From Chondrus crispus (lineage: Eukaryota > Rhodophyta > Florideophyceae > Gigartinales > Gigartinaceae), in NCBI RefSeq assembly GCF_000350225.1, contig NW_005179079.1, forward strand, positions 101,414-165,413: 64,000 nt of DNA, written 5' to 3'. Below, one piece after another: positions 42,225 to 54,118 of this stretch. A program made the position numbers and the translations under genes. Under the pieces are notes generated by a model. The model was not told where the DNA came from. It did no database searches and saw only the letters and a list, made by a program, of their open reading frames with translations. Numbering within the stretch: the stretch's first letter is position 1; each line of letters opens with the position of its first letter.

Positions 42225-43457
42225 CTACGCGCAGACGCGCCTCACATTCGTCGCCGCGCAAACCTTCTGGTACCCAGTCCCACGTCTCTGGCAAAAGTCG
42301 CAGCACCCGTCTCTGCAAGCCGCGTCTTGGTACTCGGGGGGCGTCTTCTTCTTGCACAGCCCTGCCGTCCTCCGCGACGTACTCGCGCGGCACCTCGTCC
42401 CGAGCGCGAGGCACTGGCACGCCTTCTTCAGCGACGCGTCGTCCACGGCCTCCTCCAGCGTCCCGCTGCGCGGCATCACCCCCGTGGGCTCGGGCTCTGT
42501 CGTCTCACCGCTCTCTCCGCCCACGCCGCCGAAATTCTCGGGTGTCAGCGGCGCCGGCGCCCCGCCCTTGAACTCGCGCGGCGCCTGGTACTCGGCCACC
42601 GTGTGGCACGGCTCGTCGTTACACACCCCGGGTGCGTCGTTTCCGGCCCTGCACCCCACGTCAGACCATCTGTCCATGTCGTTGTCGAACACGGGCGTGA
42701 ACTCGGCTGCGAGCGGGTTGCCGCCGCGCACCTCGACGAACGAGCACGACCAGTAGTCCCCGAAGAACCCCTTCCAGTACGGCTCCTCGGTGTACGGCCC
42801 GTTGCTCACCGGCCCGCCCGTTCCGCCGTACCACACCCACCCCAGCACGTACTTGCCGTCCGGCACCACGTCCGGGATCGTCACCGTCGACACGTAGTAC
42901 CCCGCTTCGATCCCTTTGCTCCCGTCGTTGCCCACGAGCGAGAAGCCCCACTTGTCCTCCCCGATCTCACTGCCCCCGGCACGCACGGGCGTCGCCCCAA
43001 AGCACGAGTACGAGAACGCGTTCCGCGCGTGCGCCGCCTTGCTCATCATCTCCGACGGCGGCACCAGCGTGTGCCGCACGAAGCCGCCAGGGCCGTGATT
43101 GTTGCGCTGGTACTTGATCTGTACACGCTGACCGCGAGCGTACACTGCCGCGGGCGTGTCTGGGCTATAGTAGTTCGCGTACCGACCTTCGATCGCGGTT
43201 AGGTCGCATGGACCGGGGCACCGCCCGGGGTTCGGGTTGCCGCCCATGCGGCATACCTAGGGGGGTGAGATAGGGTTGCATGGTTAGTGTTTGCGATAGG
43301 GGTTTGGCGGTGGGGTTGGCAGAGCTAGGAGTTGGGTGGAGCCGGAGGTACGTACCCGTGGGGACGTGCTTTCAGGTTGGCTCATCATTGAATGCGCGGC
43401 TGCATTGCGCACACAAAGCAAGGCGAGCACCGCAAGCAGGACAGATGGCTTGTTCAT
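42225..43457 (-). CDS. LPMO-like secreted protein B, two exons
   Basis: Minus strand: exon 1 43,457-43,356, exon 2 43,256-42,225, 99-bp phase-0 intron (CGG|GTACGT ... CTAG|GTA); 377 residues. Signal peptide 1-21 ends in Ala-Ala-Ala, a good cleavage site, leaving His22 (HSMMSQPESTSP). Exon 2 carries CRMGGNPNPGRCPGPCD, NNHGPGGFVRHT, SYSCFGATP, KWGFS, GWVWYGGTGG and GDYWSC, so both His and the Tyr of the putative copper site are present. After the NDAPGVCNDEPC block a short Pro/Glu linker leads to the ten-Cys module ending in Cys-Ala. GC-rich codons as in gene A. It converges with A and is closest to A in sequence, so the pair may come from an inverted duplication. Same inferred extracellular role as A. 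Confidence 0.85.
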
Positions 43458-43555
43458 TTTGGTTGTTGGATGGTAATGGAGAGTGCGATGGAAGTAGGGG
43501 TTAAAAAGTTCTTTGTCGAGACGCTACCAGTTATGCAGACGTAGGTATACAAGGT

Positions 43556-43563
43556 ATTATATA
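43556..43563 (-). promoter_or_regulatory. TATA-like box of gene B
   Basis: TATATAAT on the minus strand, about 100 bp upstream of the gene B ATG at 43,457. Confidence 0.55.
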
Positions 43564-45558
43564 GTGTTTGCACGAGTGTGCATTGTGTACACAGGTCGAC
43601 GGCGGCATTCCTCTATGTGTTCGTGGAGTGCGATGCACATTGTCTTTGCGGGTTCAAAGGTGCCGATGTACTAGCGAATTGCTGCCGCCGCCCTGCCCGC
43701 CGCGTGGCGACCGCGACGCCGCTTCGACAAATATAGCGCTCTGTGCAAGCGCGCAGCTCCAGCGGCGAGGGAGGCCTGGCGGGCCCGGAAGTACGTAGAG
43801 GTGGCGACAGGGTGCGACGCACGGTTTGGAAACAGAGCGCCATTTGCCTCGCTGCTCTGTCAGAAAAAATAGTTGTCAGAGAGACGACCAACGAAGGCTT
43901 GCGCGTGGAGAGGAAGGGGAGGACGTGGGGGTCGTACGCCTGGCTTAATTGGTGGCTGGGCCGGACAGGGTGTCGACTTTTGATGTTGGGCGGCTCCGGT
44001 CGCCACGTGATGTGCCGCACCGCAATTATACTACGTGCACTTTTGCGGGTCGCAAGTATGTATGGGGCGCATACGCGACCTGTGGCCCGGTTTGCGTCGT
44101 CTTAGTCTGGTTATGCAGAGCAATTACGGGGCACTAGTAGCCATTGGTGCACACGTGCGGGAGTGCTAGCGAGGTGCTTACGTAGTTATCGCCGTGTTGG
44201 CTCAGGCCCGAGACCCGGGAATGCCACTCCTTTTGCGTGTGCACTCAGAGAACTGTCTATGGCTCTACGTACTGTTTGTCGTGTTTTTTTCTTGTGCTTG
44301 AGTGCGGAAAAAACGTAATACGATAGTGTAAGAGGAAGAGTGGCCAGTCACTGCCAATTCTTGTCTGCGCCTGGGCATATGCGATTTTGGGGAGAAGTGC
44401 AGGTCGTACCTTGTGAGGAACGTGTGTACTTGTGCATGTCATGTTGTGCAAATGTCCCGTCCTGGCTCAAGTTGAGGAGATGCTTTGGCAAGGGCTTAAT
44501 TCATCGCTTTTATTTAAAACCCACTACCAGCCACGGGACACTTTTTCAAAGAGAAAGGTTCATTCGTCGAGGGGCCGTGAATCTCAGGGCAGCGCTAGAG
44601 CAATGCAGTAGTGACAAGACATCGCTTAGAAATCGACGATTAATTGTCAACAGCAGTTGACTTTTGTCCCGTCCCCATGTCTATGCTTCCCAGTCCTGTT
44701 CAAGTCACTGAACGAATTGAGGCACAAATTAAAAATGAAACTGTAGACTGACTTATTCATTTCATTGACGAGTGTACACGTGAAGCGCGAGTAAAGGCAG
44801 AACATTGTTCACGAAAAAATAATAATAGTCCATCCCACTTTCCGAGACCGTACACTTGCGTACAAGCTATTTTTGTTCAATTGACGTGCGACGTGCAGTG
44901 CTTCACTTCTGTTACAGGCCAATGAAGAGAATTAGGGCCTTTTCGTTTTTTACTCTACGACTACAAGTGCAGTAGTTTTTCCGTACATCAATGGCTAGGA
45001 TGCCGTTAAGAGAATACCCCCGTAGGTAGAGTATACGTAACCGTTTTCAAAAATGGTGAACAGCTGGCCATCGCTGGGGAAGGATGGCCTAACAAGGGAT
45101 GCAGATATGCTTCTCAACAGTACCAGGAAGAAGCCTCCTCTTTTTTAGTGAAGACAGCAGGGGAGATGCTGCAGCGTTTGTTTTCCATTTTGTGAGAAAA
45201 TAGAAGCTCGTCAGAATTAAAGAATGCTGAAGTGATTTTTATCGTTTCCTTAGTCACGAAATCTTTACATTAATGCTCATAAGCGTTTCTATTTCCGAAC
45301 GAGAGACACATGCGCGAACCGGAAACACTTGCTAAAGTTGCCAGCGACGCCTCTGATTGTTAAGGCTGGAACATGCTTGTCTGTAGTCGTGTATGCCGCT
45401 CACCTCCAACTGTATATCATTGAACGGCCACGAAGGGCGGTAAAGATGCCCATACAAACTATATGAAGAGGCTTTCCTCTGTTATTCACTTCATTGCGTA
45501 GCTTGCACATTTTGTATATCCCCATGCATGACGATTTAAAAACACATGCGCTTTGTCT
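43564..45558. other. Intergenic region between genes B and C
   Basis: Two kilobases. The half nearest gene B is GC-rich and holds a 120-residue ORF (43,743-44,105) with no domain that I know; the rest is AT-rich. No RNA gene or element end is recognised. Confidence 0.55.
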
Positions 45559-46776
45559 TCACGAGGACATCCCGCAGAGTGTTTTGATTTCTTCTGTTTC
45601 ACAAAAAGGAGAATCGTTGTGTCTTGTTTGTTCGCAATAATCGCAACAAGCATCCTTACATATATTTCTTTGATCAATACCTTTCGTAAGTCGCGAGCAA
45701 AACCCACCTGTGCTTTTTTCCATTGCAGTATTACAGCTTTCATCCGCATTGATGCAAGCACACGACTTTTTCTTTAGGTCTAAGGAAACTCGGTTTTCTG
45801 TTCTGTATTTGACATCCCCAGCTGATCCCGAACGTTCAATGACTTGAGATTCAGGGACGGGACCGCGCATGAAGTACGCTGGCTTTAAAGGAGGAGGGAT
45901 ATTTCCATTCTTAAACGGGGCAGGCTTCTGGTACGTCGCCGGTTTGACACAAGGTTCGTACTTGCAGATTTCCGTTGCATCATGCGCTGACATGCATCCC
46001 TCCTCTGAAAAGCGATTCATTTCATTCTTGAAAATAGGCGTGTACGAAGTCTTCAGAGGAGCACCTCCTTTAACTTCCACAAAAGAGCAGGACCAGTAGT
46101 CACTGAAGTATCCTTTCGGGAATGGAGCTTGCGTGTATGGCTCGTTGGAGACCGGACCTCCTGTGCCCCCATACCAAACCCATCCCAGGACATATCGACC
46201 ATCCGGGATAACGTCGGGAATGACTGTCTTGGTATAGTAATATCCGGGTTCAATGTCTTTACCATCATTTCCAGTAATTGAGAAACCCCATTTATCTGAC
46301 TGAATATCGCTTTGGCTGGCTCTGATTGGGTTGGCTCCAAAACAACTGTAGTGAAAGGCATTTCTATCATGCACTTCCTTGTCCATCATTTTATGCGGGG
46401 GAACCAATGTCAGTCTGACAAAACCTCCTGGTCCGTGATTGTTGCGTTGGTACTTGATAGTGACTTCTTGGCCGCGGCGATAAACAGCGGCTGGGTTCTC
46501 TGGATTGTCAAAATTCGCATACCTGCCCACTACAGCCCGAAGATCGCATGGACCGAAGCAATTTGTTGGATTTGGGTCACCCCCTCGACGGCAGACCTAT
46601 GAAAATGAAAAGAGTCAGTATTATATCACTAAGTGCCCCACCAGATGAAGCATGGGAACCGTATGGACAATACTTACTTTCGGGGATGTGCTTTGCGGCA
46701 CGACCATTTGGGAATGCCCGTAGGCAGTGCCTACTAGTAACATCGAGAACGTATAGTACAGCATTTTTGTATTCAT
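45559..46776 (-). CDS. LPMO-like secreted protein C, two exons
   Basis: Minus strand: exon 1 46,776-46,678, exon 2 46,596-45,559, 81-bp phase-0 intron (GAAA|GTAAGT ... ATAG|GTC); 378 residues. Signal peptide 1-20 ends in Ala-Tyr-Gly, leaving His21 (HSQMVVPQSTSP). It is the only member with Gln in place of the first Met after HS. Exon 2 has CRRGGDPNPTNCFGPCD, NNHGPGGFVRLT, SCFGANP, KWGFS, GWVWYGGTGG and SDYWSC. The second His of the A/B motif (VRHT) is Leu here, which points to the His in NNHG as the copper ligand. The linker is short and the C-terminal module has all ten Cys. Codon use is clearly more AT-rich than in A, B and E. An upstream in-frame Met at 46,806 would bury the signal peptide, so I start at 46,776. 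Confidence 0.85.
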
Positions 46777-46849
46777 GATAGAAGGACTCAGTGGTTTGAT
46801 CAACATTTCTTTGCCTCTCTTCTATAACCTGACATGGCAGACTGATATG

Positions 46850-46858
46850 TTATATATA
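46850..46858 (-). promoter_or_regulatory. TATA-like box of gene C
   Basis: TATATATAA on the minus strand, about 75-82 bp upstream of the gene C ATG. Confidence 0.55.
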
Positions 46859-48083
46859 TGAGGTAACTCGTTCTGTGATCAAGCAGTATTTGCTCAGTAA
46901 ATGCTCTTACTTTCTTTTTGAGCAAGTAAAACGATCTGTGACGCACGACCCGCAACGGAGATGATGCTCATTGCAGTAGAATGCCTTTCCAAGCGGGCAG
47001 ATTCCGGAGAAAGTTCCAGAAGACTTACTGCCGATGCTGGTCTTTTTAAAAGAAATCTCTGATTTTTTAATGTCAGCCTAAAAGAACTAAATGGTCGCAG
47101 TTGGAAATTAACCTAAACTGATCAGGAGGTAGAAGGCCTCAGCAAGACCCCCAATGCGATTGAGACCTATTAAATTTTCGTATCTGTCATTCCATATCCT
47201 GTTGAGATCAGCATTTTCACCCCCGGCAAGAGGCGGTACATGTTTGACCATGTTTATTCCCAATGTCCGTCAATATGTTGACTTGCGTCTGTTTATTGGC
47301 ATATTTTTGCATGAAATATGAATACAAGTTCTTGCATTCAGGTTGCTCATGTGAGAAGTATTTAATGAAATTGCTAATAAGAATGGTGGAGAGCAAAATG
47401 CATCAACACCAATACTTTCTCGTGTATTCAAATAATTTATAAACATATGCTGATGAAGAAGATCATATTCATATAAAATTTGGTTCAGGTGCATTCATTT
47501 AATACCTTTTCATGTATCAGTCTGGTCACAACGGCGTATCTCTGTATAGATTTGAAACTTTTTGCATCCTTGTTGTCTTTCCTTCTGTCATTCTGATGCC
47601 TTTTTATGAAAGCCTTCAACATATTATTTACCGTTCGCGTTAGTTGCAGCATCGAAACACTGAAATCAAAGAGACGATTTCATGTGCAATAAAATTGTCA
47701 GTGACTCTCGACAGTATATTGGATTTCTGTGTGAAAGAAACTGAAAGATATTACAGAACCGGTAATTTATTTAAATAACCGTGTGATATATTGGGTCAGT
47801 CATTGCAGGTACCGTAGGACTGAAAATTAAAAAGAGATCTATACCTCAACAAATGAATCTGATTGACAGACGGGCTGGGCACTGAAGGAGCATTTGGAGT
47901 ATGCAATTCACCTTGTTCCTCAAGGATTTTTACAAACGCGCTCAGTGAAGAATCGTTCCGTTCTGATAGTCTACAAAACTTCTTTCGTTTGATTAATGAA
48001 GTTTGAAGTAAGCTCTGTTACTGTATGTACATATTTCAACAGCTTGGACTGCGGGGTCTCCGTGTAAGATTGTGTCTTCGGAA
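46859..48083. other. Intergenic region between genes C and D
   Basis: 1.2 kb, AT-rich, no ORF over 75 residues and no recognised repeat. Confidence 0.65.
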
Positions 48084-49471
48084 TTATAGTAGACACGCTT
48101 GTCGGACACCTCGCGTCATGCAAAATTTTCGCGTTTGCACTGAATCAACCTTGCACATTTCGCAGCAATTTCGTATGCATTCCTTCGGCTGATCAGTCGC
48201 ATCAATACGACTCTTGCATCGCCCTCCAGTTCTTCTTGCAATTCGCTTTCCGCATCTCACCCCAAGCCCAATGCATCGGCATGATCTCCTCTGTAGAATT
48301 GAGCTATAATTCCTGTCAGGCCGTCTGTGCCTTACCCCCGTGTGTTCCCGGTCTCTGCTAGTGCTTGAGGAATCTCCTTCCCTGCCAGTCCCCTCTCCAT
48401 CTCTACTTGCCGTTGAGGAGTCTTCGTCTCTGCTCGCGTCTCGTTGATCTGTGCTTTTGCTTGAAGAATCTCCTTCCCTCGGAGGGGGTTGGGCGACGGG
48501 TGGGTCTATAGTTCCTTCTCGACCGAAAACAGATGAACCGCCAAAATGTTGAGGTGTCAGAGGATCGGGCAGGTTGTCGTTTTTAAAAGGCCTTGGTTTT
48601 TGGTAACTCCCGCGAACAATACAGGGCTCTTTAGTGCAGACCCCCGGGGCATCATTCGCCGACATGCATCCCTCGTCAGAAAACATTTTCATATCGTTTT
48701 CGAAAACTGGAGTATACGATGCCCTCATGGGATTCCCACCCTCGACTTTCACAAAAGAACATGACCAATAGTCACCGAAGTATCCCTTCCACCAAGGCTC
48801 GCGCTTGTACGGCCAATCGTTAGAGACATTACCTCCAGTCCCCCCGTACCAAACCCACCCGAATACATAGTCTCCATCCGGGACAACATCCGGAATAGTG
48901 ATAGTCGACATGTAGAATCCAGGCGCAGACCGCTTCCCATCTGTGCCCGCAATTGAAAAGCCAAAGTCGTCCAGCTTCCTGTCACTGGCAGTAGCTCGAA
49001 CAGGTCGGGCCCCAAAGCAGCTGTAGTGGAACGCATTTCTTCGGTGGGCTGCCTTGTTCATCATGAGGTTAATTGGGACTAAAGTATGGCGGACGAAGCC
49101 ACCTGGGCCGTGGTTATTACGTTGGTATTTGACTTTGATTCGCTGCCCTCGACGATACTTTGCGGCGGGGTGTGAGGGGCCATCGAAGTTGGCGAACCTT
49201 CCTTCTACGGCTTTCATGTCGCATGGACCAGGGCATGTGCCGGGGTTCGGGTCACCGCCGAGGCGACATACCTATGCAAATGAATCCATTGGAGCGGGAA
49301 ATTCTTCAAAGGTTAGAGCGCGGAAATGGAAAGTTGTTACGCATTCGCTCGAGGATGGAAGTATATGCTTACGTTAGGAGACGTGCTCTGCGGTTCACTC
49401 ATCATCGAGTGCGCTCTCGCCGTGATGAATAATACAGCTATGCTGAAAGCTGCTACGGTGAAAGCGCTCAT
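48084..49471 (-). CDS. LPMO-like secreted protein D, two exons, long charged linker
   Basis: Minus strand: exon 1 49,471-49,373, exon 2 49,271-48,084, 101-bp phase-0 intron (TAAC|GTAAGC ... ATAG|GTA); 428 residues, the longest member. Signal peptide 1-20 ends in Ala-Arg-Ala, leaving His21 (HSMMSEPQSTSP). The core has CRLGGDPNPGTCPGPCD, NNHGPGGFVRHT, SCFGARP, DDFGFS in place of KWGFS, GWVWYGGTGG and GDYWSC. The linker is about 70 residues of Ser/Asp/Glu/Arg with imperfect repeats of the type REGDSSS and SRD, unlike the short linkers of the paralogues. The ten-Cys module follows. Codon use is mixed, as in C. C and D are tandem on the same strand. Confidence 0.85.
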
Positions 49472-49569
49472 GGTGCGCTGCCGTAGAGGAGGGCTGTGCC
49501 GCTGAGATGTGGATTTCGGCGGGAGAAACAAAAAGCACGGTGGCGAATGATACAAGCGGCAAACTTCTC

Positions 49570-49577
49570 CTTTAATA
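49570..49577 (-). promoter_or_regulatory. TATA-like box of gene D
   Basis: TATTAAAG on the minus strand, about 100-106 bp upstream of the gene D ATG; weaker than the others. Confidence 0.45.
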
Positions 49578-52500
49578 CCGAAAGAACACTACGACGGCCG
49601 TGCACAAGGGGTTGATGGTATTCCACATCCTGGAATGCAACCCCGCGAAATGTTGCTTTATTCGCGGCACTTTTCCGCTTATCGCACTGCGTCGCCAAAA
49701 AGCTTGAAGCGTGGACGCGCGACAGCGTTGGTACTACAGTAGTGGACATGCGGAAGAAGACTCTTTACAAGTACTTGCTGAAAGATTTGCGGAAAGACGA
49801 AAAATAGAAATCTTGTAGGGGCGATGTGAATATGTGCTAGCTAGTTGGCCGCCCCCGCCACGACCTGCAGTGCTTTTCGTTGACAAGAACGTAGTGAGCA
49901 GAAGTTAAAAATGGCTGGCGCTACTCTTCAAAGTGGATATGCCTATGTTGAGCAACTAGAGTACTGTATGACTTAACTGGGAAATGCCTGTAATGATTCA
50001 TGACTGTAATCGTTAGCACACTATTTGAATTTCAATTGGCGTGTGAAAATTTCGGGAGAATTAATTCACAATTGAGATGTTATTGAGCTTCACTAAGCAC
50101 TACACGTGACCCTGAATTCCGACGCATGCGCTTACGGCATTTCGTGCCGTCCTGTATGCGCAGGACCATTGCTTTTCGAAGGGGCCCCCGACTGGGGCCG
50201 AGCACCTTCACTTATGCACTAAACTTTATGTATACGTTGCCAATGCTTGTAGCAGCTACTGTATGACATAGTAGTGAGATTTTATCTCTCTAGAGTGGCC
50301 ACGTTATACGGTACTGTACCCCAAAACGCCACCGACGTGACATACGTTTGTCCGCCTTAGTCACTCATGCTTTTGAAAGCTTATTCTCATAGGGATCTTC
50401 TGTATACTGGGAGTGTACGTCATGCTCTAATCTCAGGGTAAGCAGTACCCTTCGAAGGGTAGTGCATAGGTGCATAGCATCTCCGAAGGATATCTTATCA
50501 TGTCCCTCCGATCTCGCATGCTGGCATATGGGACCAATTTCCAGTGCAAGTCAGCTATTCGTCGAGACATCATTTGCTTTCGAAATTATTATACTAAGAA
50601 ACCGACCTGTGCATGTTTCAGTTTTTTTGTTACTCTTTGCACTGTACTCACTTTGACGTTTAGTCGGTTTGTTGTCGACGTCGGGAGAAGTACTCACAAA
50701 ATAATCGATCACCCGCGTTCAACTAACGCCGTCGCGATGGAGTACGTGGTACACATGTGCACGATTTCTGTGTTGCATTGAACACAGCTGGTGTTTTCCA
50801 AGATCAGCTGGTCTCTTCCAAGTAAAGAGACATTTGCCTATCTTCGAGATAGCTAAATAGTCACGTACCGTATATATCTCAGTTATCGGGTTGGAGAACG
50901 AGAATTATGCGGGACTTAGAGGGGGCGCGTACTGAAAAAAACTACTTGGTCTGTGTTTACTGATAGTGATATCTTCATTGAGGGTCGTGGAGTCCCCAGC
51001 AAGCTCCTAGATTGTATAGAATCTCGGGTTCTTGTCCACCCTTGGGCGCTAACGGATTGGTAGTTGATTTACACGTCCAAAGAACATAACGCTTCTTCCT
51101 GTTTTTGAACATAACAGAAGGTGCATTGGAAGGCTATTTCCGTAGTACCATGTCTTCTTGAGGTTTTGAAGGCGGCTCGAAGAAGCATGATAAAAGATCA
51201 GCATTTGTCTTAATTTAAGCATGGCAGAGCAGATATCAACCGAAGCCGAGTATCATTCTGTGGAGGAGATTTTTAGGAAATCGTAACTGTCAACCTTTTA
51301 AAAAAAATTTCTCGGTTTTCACCATTTGAGTCTGTGCTATCCTTTTGAAAGTCGAATACGAACCGCACTGGTCAATTCCAATATAGAAACAAAGCTTTTG
51401 TGAAAACTTAATACTGGCTTTGAAATTTTTTTGTGGTTGAATATCTGAATTAGAGTATGAAGCGGTAAGATTATAAGCAAGCTGTTAAACGAAGTCTGCG
51501 GTATTGTCCTGACAACGGGCGTTACTACTTCTTAATCATCATCTTGTGAGGTGAAACGGAGCTGCATTTGGTGGACAATGCCAGAGTTGTAGTCTTATTC
51601 CAAATGTCGACACAAATCCAATCATGTCGGAATAAGGGACTTCTTCTTAGGCGCTTGCGTTTTCGAAGTATGAGGCGTATGAGCCGGCAGTTAGTAACTT
51701 CATTGGAATCATTGTAGTCAGGTGAAATATGTGAAATTCCCAAAGATCTTTGCAACATGAACATGTCCTTAACACGGAAGTGGATGAGATTCATCTCAAG
51801 AATTATTCATTGCCAGATCTTTGGCATAAACACAAGTTACCATGTAGATGCGCACGAAATCTACGCCATTCACTACGCGCACTACGCGTACTCCCGCTAC
51901 CGCAATTAAGATGTTGATATATGATACGCTACCTGAGTTTTGCAGGTAGTGTGACTCAAGAAAAGTCTAGAAACAGAATTTTGTTGTTCTAGTCTTACGC
52001 AAATGTAGGTTCTCAAAAAAGTACCCCCGAATCAGGGCAAAGGAACGGTATCAAGTTCTTTACGGAATAAGATTCTCGTATTAGCACGTCTGTTTACATC
52101 CACAGTTATGTGGAACAAGAAGTCAGAAAGACTTCATCCTCTCTAACTTCAGCATTTTGGCCAGGTGCTCAACGTACCGCTGTGTCTATTTTTCTTAGGC
52201 CCCCATTGGGCTCAATAGAATTAGGCTTTTTAAGACTCAAGCAAGAGAGGATGTAGGCAGAAACGCAAGAAAGACAGCTTTGGAATCAAGCTCCTCTCAC
52301 AGTGTCAGCAGTTAAACATTTTTGCGAGGTTAGGACTTATCTATGATGGCAAAGGTTTTCACGTCACCTCAGCCACCAAGCCGATTTGGAAGATACGTCC
52401 CGGGTACGATACCCAAGATCGTGAAAGTACAGTAGGTGTCCCATAATTGAGATTTACAGACATTCCCAGACTTCCAGCAAGTGCAGCAGAAACAATAATA

Positions 52501-53250
52501 TTGTCTCTGATGCACACTATACTGTACTGTAGATGTCCTTCCCCTTATTATGGGGAAGGACAACTATCAACGATGAACGCTCAACCGAGTCTCGATATGG
52601 TCAAATAGTTCACAATATTGGTCCACTGTTGGTGCCCTTTTGCATATGATGGGGAGGGAAAGTTGTGTCAAATGTGGATGGCATGCGGGACCTTGCACAG
52701 GTGCTGAAGGGATGTATCTTTCCAGTGCCTAGATGACAAATGGCCTCATAAAGCCTGACCTCATCCAAGGGCACTACTCAGTAATGTCGTCACCGAAAGA
52801 ATTTAAGGAGAGAATGAACTCGATGTATTCGCGATACTTTCGGACAGCAACTGAGCAGAGTACCTTATGATTTACGACTTTTCGATGTTCTTGCCTAATC
52901 GTTGTGTGCGGTCGGCACGATCTCCTGCTCTTTTAGAAGCACATTTAACAGTGTCCCGGTTTGACTAAAACTGGAACCGCAGTGCCATACAGTACCTGTC
53001 CGCAAAATGCCATTTCACAATATTTTTAGAATAGAAGTAATTGACTGGAAATACAAGTACGGCTTATCATCGGCATGAGCGTCTTCAAACCTGTGAGACT
53101 GCTCCATGTCAGGGCCTTTCTTTTCTACCTGGCCCTTTTCCTGTGAACCACTGGAGCATACGGCACGCCGCCGCATAGTGCCGTACGTACAGTTACCCTA
53201 CAGCATATAACTTTAGGGCGGTCGACAAGGTACTGTTGGATGTACGGTAT
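49578..53250. other. AT-rich region without a supported gene
   Basis: 3.7 kb. ORFs are short and random-looking. A hairpin lies at 52,534-52,562 and a MITE-like end near 52,729 (CTAGATGACAAATGGCCTCA). A GC-rich inverted pair with TACGGCA and TGCCGTA lies near 53,160-53,190. Confidence 0.6.
52534..52562. repeat. 11-bp perfect hairpin
   Basis: TGTCCTTCCCC at 52,534-52,544 pairs with GGGGAAGGACA at 52,552-52,562 across a 7-base loop. Confidence 0.9.
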
Positions 53251-53253
53251 GTT

Positions 53254-54103
53254 TTAGAGAATTTTTCTTACGTACCCCTCTTATTTTGGAATTTTTGTTA
53301 CGTACCCTTTTTTATGAGCCCCTTTTTGTTAGGAGCGCTAGCTAGAGTGATGAAGAGGTGGAGAGGGCGTCGTCGGAATGAGTTTGATCAAAGGGAGCAT
53401 GTTCCCTGACAAGCACAGCATCTTGATGGCATCCTTAGCCCTGTGGGCCACCGTGGGCCGATCTCACAAGGTAAAAAAGTCAGACTCTGGGCGCCTACGT
53501 ATACAGTGCCCCCTCCCAGGAGTGCTCATACACTTTCAACGCCCAACCAGACCGCAGGGCAAACAACGGCTTGTGGAAAGTGGGAAAGCTCAATCTCACT
53601 CACTCCTGCGACGCTATAAAGGGGAAACGTAAGCGCAAGCCCCTAGCCGTGTGCTAGTGTTTGATAATCTAGGCGAGCGGCATGCGAACGTCCCGGAGGC
53701 TGCACACTGGAATCATCTGGACACAAAGTGGGCATCGACTGCTTTTCATCATGCAACACTTCAAAGCCAGTGTGTTGCTGCTGCTGCTCTTGCCTCTCAA
53801 TTAAACATTAACGTAGATTTGCAGATGCTGCTTATTGCCAGACAGATGAGCGCGTGGAGAGTTCCGAGTCAGGCAGGTCGGCCGAAGAAACGGCGGAAAC
53901 AGGGGGTCGCAGCGCCTCAACGAAAGTCGCATGGCTCTGCATGTGGTCAAGTTGGGCATTACGCTACGACTTGCGAAGCTCCAGACATTGTGTACCCCTA
54001 CCAGAAAGTCGTTCGGGAGTGAGGTGAAGAAAGGGGTACAGTACCCTTGGTACTTCACAAAAATTCCAAAATAAAAGGGGCACTGTACGTAAGAAAAATT
54101 ATC
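53254..54103 (+). mobile_element. Internally deleted Mutator-like (MULE) element
   Basis: Left end AGAGAATTTTTCTTACGTAC and right end, inverted, AGATAATTTTTCTTACGTAC. The inverted match continues for about 55 bp through TTATTTTGGAATTTTTGT. The 850-bp interior keeps two pieces of a transposase and lacks the DDE core, so it is a non-autonomous derivative. Pieces: 53,378-53,632 resembles the N-terminal MuDR segment (ALWATVGRSHKVKKSDSGRL) and 53,651-54,022 has GRPKKRRKQ followed by a CCHC-type knuckle whose first Cys is lost (ACGQVGHYATTC). Confidence 0.65.
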
Positions 54104-54118
54104 TATCGTCGGGCACAG

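Noticed and set aside
42327..43202. 291-residue plus-strand ORF
   Set aside because: Antisense shadow of gene B; composition only.
43743..44105. 120-residue ORF upstream of gene B
   Set aside because: No homology that I can see; probably chance in a GC-rich stretch.
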